Source: Apoderus coryli
Taxonomy: Eukaryota; Arthropoda; Insecta; Coleoptera; Attelabidae
Assembly (NCBI GenBank): GCA_911728435.2
Contig: OU452211.1
Span: 4,836,001 to 4,900,000 of the forward strand
Length of the DNA: 64,000 nucleotides
Direction of reading: 5' to 3'
A program made the translations under genes and the position numbers. Below are positions 59,701 through 64,000 of the stretch, piece by piece. The notes beneath the pieces are model-generated. The model saw nothing but the letters and a program-made list of their open reading frames with translations. It did no database searches and was not told the DNA's origin. Position 1 is the stretch's first letter. Each line of letters opens with the position of its first letter.

Positions 59701-62398
59701 TAATTTAATATCGGCGGATACGGAATCATCTATAAAATAGAGAGAGTCATTTACACTGTGTGGGAAACACATTTTTGCGAGACGAACACAATACATTAGT
59801 TTTACCAACAGGAATTTGGTAATTTTACAGGTCAATCAATGAGGAGTACTAACTACAAGCTCGACGCCGTTTGCGTCAAGCAGTCCGAGCCCAGCTCAGC
59901 CTCCATATTCACTTGGCATGCCCCCGTGTAACCTATCACTGTAATAGATTATAGACAAATAAGTCTACTCAATAACTTTGAGAGTATTCTTTATAATAAT
60001 ATATACAGTTGGATCAAAGCAAATCTTAGCACACTTCAGCTTCATGAGGAATCGTTCAACATCTAGCAACCTCAGCATATTTTCAAAGTATGCCTCACTA
60101 GCTCTTGAAGCTGGAGAGCAGTTGGATGTTGTTTATACCGATTATCCTAAGGCTTTTGACAGGATTAACCATCAGATCTTGCTTTGGGCGTGCGCCCCCC
60201 TCAGCGATAATTTTAGGGAGTAAACAAAACACCAAAATGTTTACTAAGCATTCACATTCACAACCCAACCTAACTACAGAAAGAAATTATTTCAATACCA
60301 GGAATTTTACGATATTAAGGGAATTTTACGACATTGAGGACATGCCGGCAATCCTAAGGTTCAATGATCGTTATCAGGCTGTAATTGCAAAGGTTTACAA
60401 GGCGTTGAGATTTGTTATCAAAACAGCCGAGATTTCAAAGTTTCTACCATCAAGAATTTATATTTTGCACTTGTAAGACCGCATCTTGAATATGCATCAG
60501 CCGACTGCTGTTACGCATATATTCAATAACGCACTTCCGGCATAACCGGCAGTCGTACAACGTCGCTGTTATTTCATCTGAGTCGAGCGTTGTCAAAAAT
60601 GATGCCATACAAGCTTTTAGAATTTAAATCGCTCTACGTACCGAGATTTTCTAATAGACGGTCACCGTGGGAACCCTGTATTGTTAGTGTTGCATTGCTT
60701 GCAATTAGCATTTTATTGGTGTGTGTTTTTCATATATAAAACTAATATACTTACACAACTATTACTTCACAAATTTAGTGTTTAAAATTTTCCATAATTA
60801 CCGTTTTATTAACCTAATATTTGTAACCTTCACAACTATTTTTAAATGTAAATATTTATGTTTTCATTATCTTACAATTTTTCATCATTAGCACGTATCC
60901 AATAAACAACAAAAAATTGTAAATTACATCGAAACTTCACATGGGAACATTCCCTTAATTTTTCTCTTAAAATCTTAAACTGTTAATTCACTTACTTATA
61001 GTCAAGTCTCGTTGACCGTCTACGCTACATCTCGACCATTGTGCTAATGTATGTATCGCCACAAAGTTGGCACCATATTCACAGTTAGGGTTGGTCATAA
61101 CTCCTCTCAGCTTTGGAATTAAATCTGGTGATCTACCTGAATACGGACCGAGAAATACGCGTTTTTGATCATAGTCATTTGCATGTAAATTGTCCCAAAT
61201 TACTGGCGGACGCCGTAGAACTTCTGTTATCTCCTGTATGTTCTCTTGGGTTAAGTGACGAGATATTACCTTTTGTCCTAAAAAAATAGAAACAAACGGT
61301 GTAAATTAATTACTACTAAATTATTTTATCACGCGCGGTACTAATTTGTATATAAACAAACACTTATTAGGTTGATTTTTATTAGCAAGTCAAAAGGATG
61401 TATTAACACTTTTGTTGAGAAGAAAAAACGTACTTACCAGTCCACATAATATCAATCTCCTGCGCCAATTTCAATCCCAACGTATTTAAATATTCCGAAT
61501 TAGTAACATTTGGAACAGCTCTAGTAGAACAATACTGTGTAGGACATATTAAAAACTTTGGTTGTCCTAGATGTTGATAAATGTCATTTGTAATAGACAC
61601 TTGTGCTTGGGCAAACGATTGGAACACTTCTTTGTCAGCCTCACTCATTTCCGGTTCGATATCGTCAAATAATAAGGAAAAAGCAGTACAACCGAAATGG
61701 GATACTTGCTCCAATTTACGTTTTAAAGTTGTAATTTCTTTAGAACTGGAATATGTGATGTCTAGTCCTGGAGATAAAGCGTAATAAAATGTTATATTGT
61801 GATCTTTTGCTGATTGTATTAATCCGGTTAGATGTTCTGCTTCTTCGACCGTGTATAGTTCACGCCAATAAGCGCGATGTTTGTAGTCATCTTTGGGTGC
61901 GTAAACGTACGAGTCCATGCCAAATTTTTTCATTCTAAAATGATAGTATTTTAATATTAAATATTAGATAATAGCGTGTTAAATACTTTTGGAATAAATC
62001 TTTTCTTTGTTCTGAAGTCCATGGCCGTCCGTAAAATCCTGTAAAATTCAAATTATATTTACGACTAGAAAATACTTCATAATTGTTCTAATAGTTAAGG
62101 AGAATGGCAGAGAAATACCTGAGTGGGTCTATCACACAATCCTCTAGCATGAACTTAATTTTAATTACATTTCCACCAGCTTTATGGAATTGGCTGTCTT
62201 TTAGATTTTCTAATACATACACAAGAAATATTGCAAATGTAATACTAGCCACTAATATGCCAGTTTAAGTTGTCTGCAGCTACTCCTTTTAAACAATTCA
62301 ACATCAAATTACTTACCTTCAATTACACCACAAAAAAAATTACCATTATTCGTATTCAAGGGTTCAGATATTGGTAGATTTGGTGATATTTCTGTCAT
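53703..62398 (-). CDS. Oga: Protein O-GlcNAcase (GH84 plus GNAT-like domain)
   Basis: Fifteen exons on the minus strand, in order: 62398-62317, 62038-61987, 61934-61438, 61277-60996, 59729-59529, 59470-59331, 59219-58776, 58681-58605, 58549-58378, 57796-57622, 55869-55784, 54764-54513, 54310-54170, 54115-53959 and 53833-53703. All join in phase at GT-AG sites, giving 962 residues. The enzyme removes O-linked GlcNAc from Ser/Thr of nuclear and cytoplasmic proteins. The GH84 catalytic domain opens with [20 protein letters not shown]. The catalytic Asp pair sits in [10 protein letters not shown] at residues 135-136, followed by [15 protein letters not shown], a substrate-pocket segment. A low-complexity Ser/Thr/Pro-rich linker (exons 5-8) and a helical region (exons 9-11, EPWVFRGGL) lead into a C-terminal acetyltransferase-like domain ([11 protein letters not shown] to the end). 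Length is close to the human and fly enzymes. No break is seen. Confidence 0.93.
55420..55660. repeat. Interspersed repeat shared with 29.76-29.97 kb, in an Oga intron
   Basis: Lies between Oga exons 11 and 12. Landmarks gagtcaggccagagaatgac, gccgtactgcctgtagccac, ttatacgtcgcacc and gcagcagcattacca match the copy at 29.76 kb. The plus strand is open for about 80 codons ([20 protein letters not shown]), which hints at coding origin. I do not recognise the protein. Confidence 0.7.
56205..56620. mobile_element. 416-bp miniature inverted-repeat transposon in an Oga intron
   Basis: Flanked by TA on both sides (56203-56204 and 56621-56622), the target of Tc1/mariner-type elements. The left end cagggtgttccaaactgatt and the right end, read inward, cagggtgtcccaaactgagt are inverted repeats. 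They extend, with gaps, through aactataatgtttagctgtg on both sides, about 100 bases each. There is no coding sequence inside. It lies in the 1.75-kb intron between exons 10 and 11. Confidence 0.85.
56623..56688. mobile_element. Tiny palindromic element adjoining the 416-bp one
   Basis: cagtgaggatcaaaagtctc at the left pairs with gagacttttgatcctgactt at the right, with one mismatch and a one-base gap. A spacer of about 20 bases separates them. TA precedes and follows. Ends starting CAGT with a TA flank are typical of Tc1-like transposons, so this may be an extremely deleted copy sharing the TA of its neighbour. Confidence 0.6.
59940..60720 (+). mobile_element. LINE reverse-transcriptase fragment in an Oga intron
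   Basis: Lies between Oga exons 4 and 5, antisense to the gene. The plus frame 59978-60223 reads [20 protein letters not shown] then [20 protein letters not shown], the first-Asp block of a CR1/jockey-group reverse transcriptase. After a deletion and frameshifts, the thumb region at about 60370-60510 reads [19 protein letters not shown] and then [15 protein letters not shown] in another frame. The catalytic FADD block is missing. Confidence 0.75.
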
Positions 62399-63205
62399 TG
62401 TTTCCGTAAAAGAATTACACTGAATAGAAATCTTCAGCTACGTTCAAAGAACCTAAATAAACTGTTTATAATAAATAATTATTCGCCAGAGATATTTAAC
62501 AGTAAAAAAATAATTACTTGACGTAAACAAGGACACAAGACACAAGGCGAGAAATGTCAGTACTGTCATAAGTCATAATCATACGTCAGACTAGGGATTT
62601 ACTTGCAAAGACATGAAACCATAGAGAATGACAAAAAGAAGACGCATTATTCGACCAGTATAGGTTTGTTCCAACACTTGACAGAACTGTTTGGTTATTA
62701 AATATAGGGCCTGATGATGGATATTATATAATAAGGTTCCTATGATCAGGAGCGAAAACGAATACCATGATTTTATTGAACAATTTTTGTGGTTGGTCGG
62801 TCGTAGGCTGCATTCAAGAACTAAGATGCAAAAAATAAATCTCCTTAGCACACGTTACTTAGACTAGAGCTTGACTAAGCACAGTAGCATAAACAATAAT
62901 TATTTATAAATTGGAATAAATGTGACAACTGCGCTTTATGACGCTTAATTTTACCTAATTTTGCAGAGACCTGTAAAACGATTGCAGTTTCCATGATTAT
63001 TTGTTTTTTTTTAGAGTATCGTTTTAACAGGCGACGACAGATGGCACCACTCAAATTTTTCAAAAATAATTTCTCAATAAATAAGTATTAACGAGAAATA
63101 AGAATACTAGAGACTAAAATATTTTTAATTGACTTTATTTAAAAAAATGAATGACAATATACATTAACAAAAACTAAACAGAACATACTTTCATAATTGA
63201 AAACT
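62399..63205. other. Spacer between Oga start and Ssrp1 end
   Basis: Same-strand genes are separated by about 800 bases. The Oga promoter/5' UTR should lie in the left part. No TATA box is clear. A polyadenylation signal for Ssrp1 (AATAAA on the minus strand) is at 63139-63134, about 70 bases past its stop. Confidence 0.5.
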
Positions 63206-63924
63206 CTAATCGCTACCTTCAGCTTCACTTGAAGGAGGAGTACTTTCAATCTCCTCGTCTCCTTCACTTTCAGATTCTTTCTTCTTCTTTGATTTCTTAT
63301 CATCACTATCTTTACCCTTAACTTTTTTCTGATCTTTCTCATCATCACTTTCTTTCTTCCTTTTATCACCTTTCTTTGAAGCCGTCGCATCCTTTTCCTC
63401 ATCTGACCCATCAGTTTTTTTGTTAGATGACGATTTCTTTTTCTTTTTAGCATCACCATCATCCGAGCTACTGTCACTATCCTCGATGTATTCTTTACTT
63501 TTGAATCCACCAGCTGGCGTTGGCTCAGGCTTCTTAGTTGCAGAACTAGATGAAGATGATTTCTTAGTTGTCGATGATTTTTTCGAGGATGCAGTAGTAC
63601 TGCCTTCAGAAGCTTTATACTCTGCCATAGCTTTATTGTATTCTTCCTTTTCTTTAGCCGCTTTCTTCTCCCATTCGGATTTATCTTTGAGTTCCCGCCA
63701 CATTTCGCCACCCATTTTAGCTATTTCGGTAACTTTAATACCTGGATTGTCTTTTTTAATTTTCTCCCGAGTCTCATTCAACCACAACATAAACGCTGTA
63801 CTAGCACGTTTTGGTTTGTTTTCATCTCTATCTTTCTTTGAATGTCGTGGTTTTCTGGGTTTTTCCGATATGGTTTTGGTTTTTTTCTTTTCCTTTTTAG
63901 GTTTCTTCTCTTTCTTCTCACCAC
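63206..63924 (-). CDS. Ssrp1: FACT complex subunit SSRP1, terminal exon (partial gene)
   Basis: This is the last coding exon. The acceptor (ttttcag on the minus strand) is at 63925-63931, the first full codon is Gly, and the stop is at 63208-63206. The rest of the gene lies to the right, outside the window. The order is a basic Lys-rich lead (EKKEKKPKKEKKKTK), then one HMG box from KRASTAFMLWLNETREKIKK to EEYNKAMAEY, and then a long Ser/Asp/Glu/Lys-rich tail with acidic clusters such as EDSDSSSDDGD. HMG box followed by an intrinsically disordered acidic/basic tail is the C-terminus of insect SSRP1. SSRP1 pairs with SPT16 as the histone chaperone FACT and binds nucleosomal DNA through this box. 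The phrase GFKSKEYIEDSDS is also typical of the insect orthologue, separating it from plain HMGB proteins. Confidence 0.92.
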
Positions 63925-64000
63925 CTGAAAAGATTTTAAGAACTCATACATAAATAAGTTATTGATTAGTGTTTGGTAATTTTTAGTTGCAATAGGTGGC

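Noticed and set aside
63420..63953. Plus-strand 177-codon frame rich in Leu/Phe/Ser/Asp
   Set aside because: It is antisense to the Ssrp1 terminal exon, which has clear HMG-box motifs. The frame arises from the Lys/Ser/Glu-rich coding strand.

Overview
This is a eukaryotic, AT-rich, intron-bearing window from an arthropod, most likely an insect. The best markers are a huckebein-type zinc-finger gene with a Groucho-binding FRPW motif, an O-GlcNAcase gene, the 3' exon of the FACT subunit gene Ssrp1, and the mix of mariner, LINE and Penelope-like repeats. A beetle is plausible, but that is a guess. There are no bacterial operons, tRNA/rRNA genes or CRISPR arrays that I can recognise.

Layout. 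1-32 kb is a transposon graveyard: three copies of one mariner family (150-1195, 11267-11645, 30185-30886), two decayed copies of a second mariner family (3310-4130, 29465-30128) plus a stub near 26240, pieces of a Tc1/mariner-superfamily transposase (1195-1615, 5880-6500, 27470-28700), several LINE 3' remnants, and a striking 1.83-kb palindromic Penelope-like element (18724-20553). 32.5-33.5 kb holds huckebein (two exons, + strand). 35-47 kb is again repeat-rich: two LINE reverse-transcriptase copies, one more Tc1/mariner transposase, and an inverted hammerhead-bearing element at 41.6-41.9 kb. 47.4-51.8 kb holds a six-exon leucine-rich-repeat gene resembling LRRC27 (+ strand), whose long intron carries a LINE tail. 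53.7-62.4 kb holds a complete 15-exon Oga gene (- strand), with a LINE fragment and miniature transposons in its introns. 63.2 kb to the right edge is the terminal exon of Ssrp1 (- strand), which continues out of the window.

The four host genes do not form a pathway: terminal-gap transcriptional repression, an LRR/coiled-coil protein, nuclear/cytoplasmic O-GlcNAc removal, and histone chaperoning. The most unusual signal is a recurrent hammerhead-ribozyme architecture. I find it at eight places in at least four unrelated repeat contexts. Every copy shares a minimal stem III that is palindromic (ACATGT, ACCGGT, AGCT) or near-palindromic and an extra nucleotide between A9 and stem II. Two of the copies have damaged cores. 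This suggests dimer-acting ribozymes carried by Penelope-like or related non-autonomous retroelements.

Exon coordinates were derived by eye from reading frames and GT-AG sites. Repeat boundaries are approximate unless stated otherwise.
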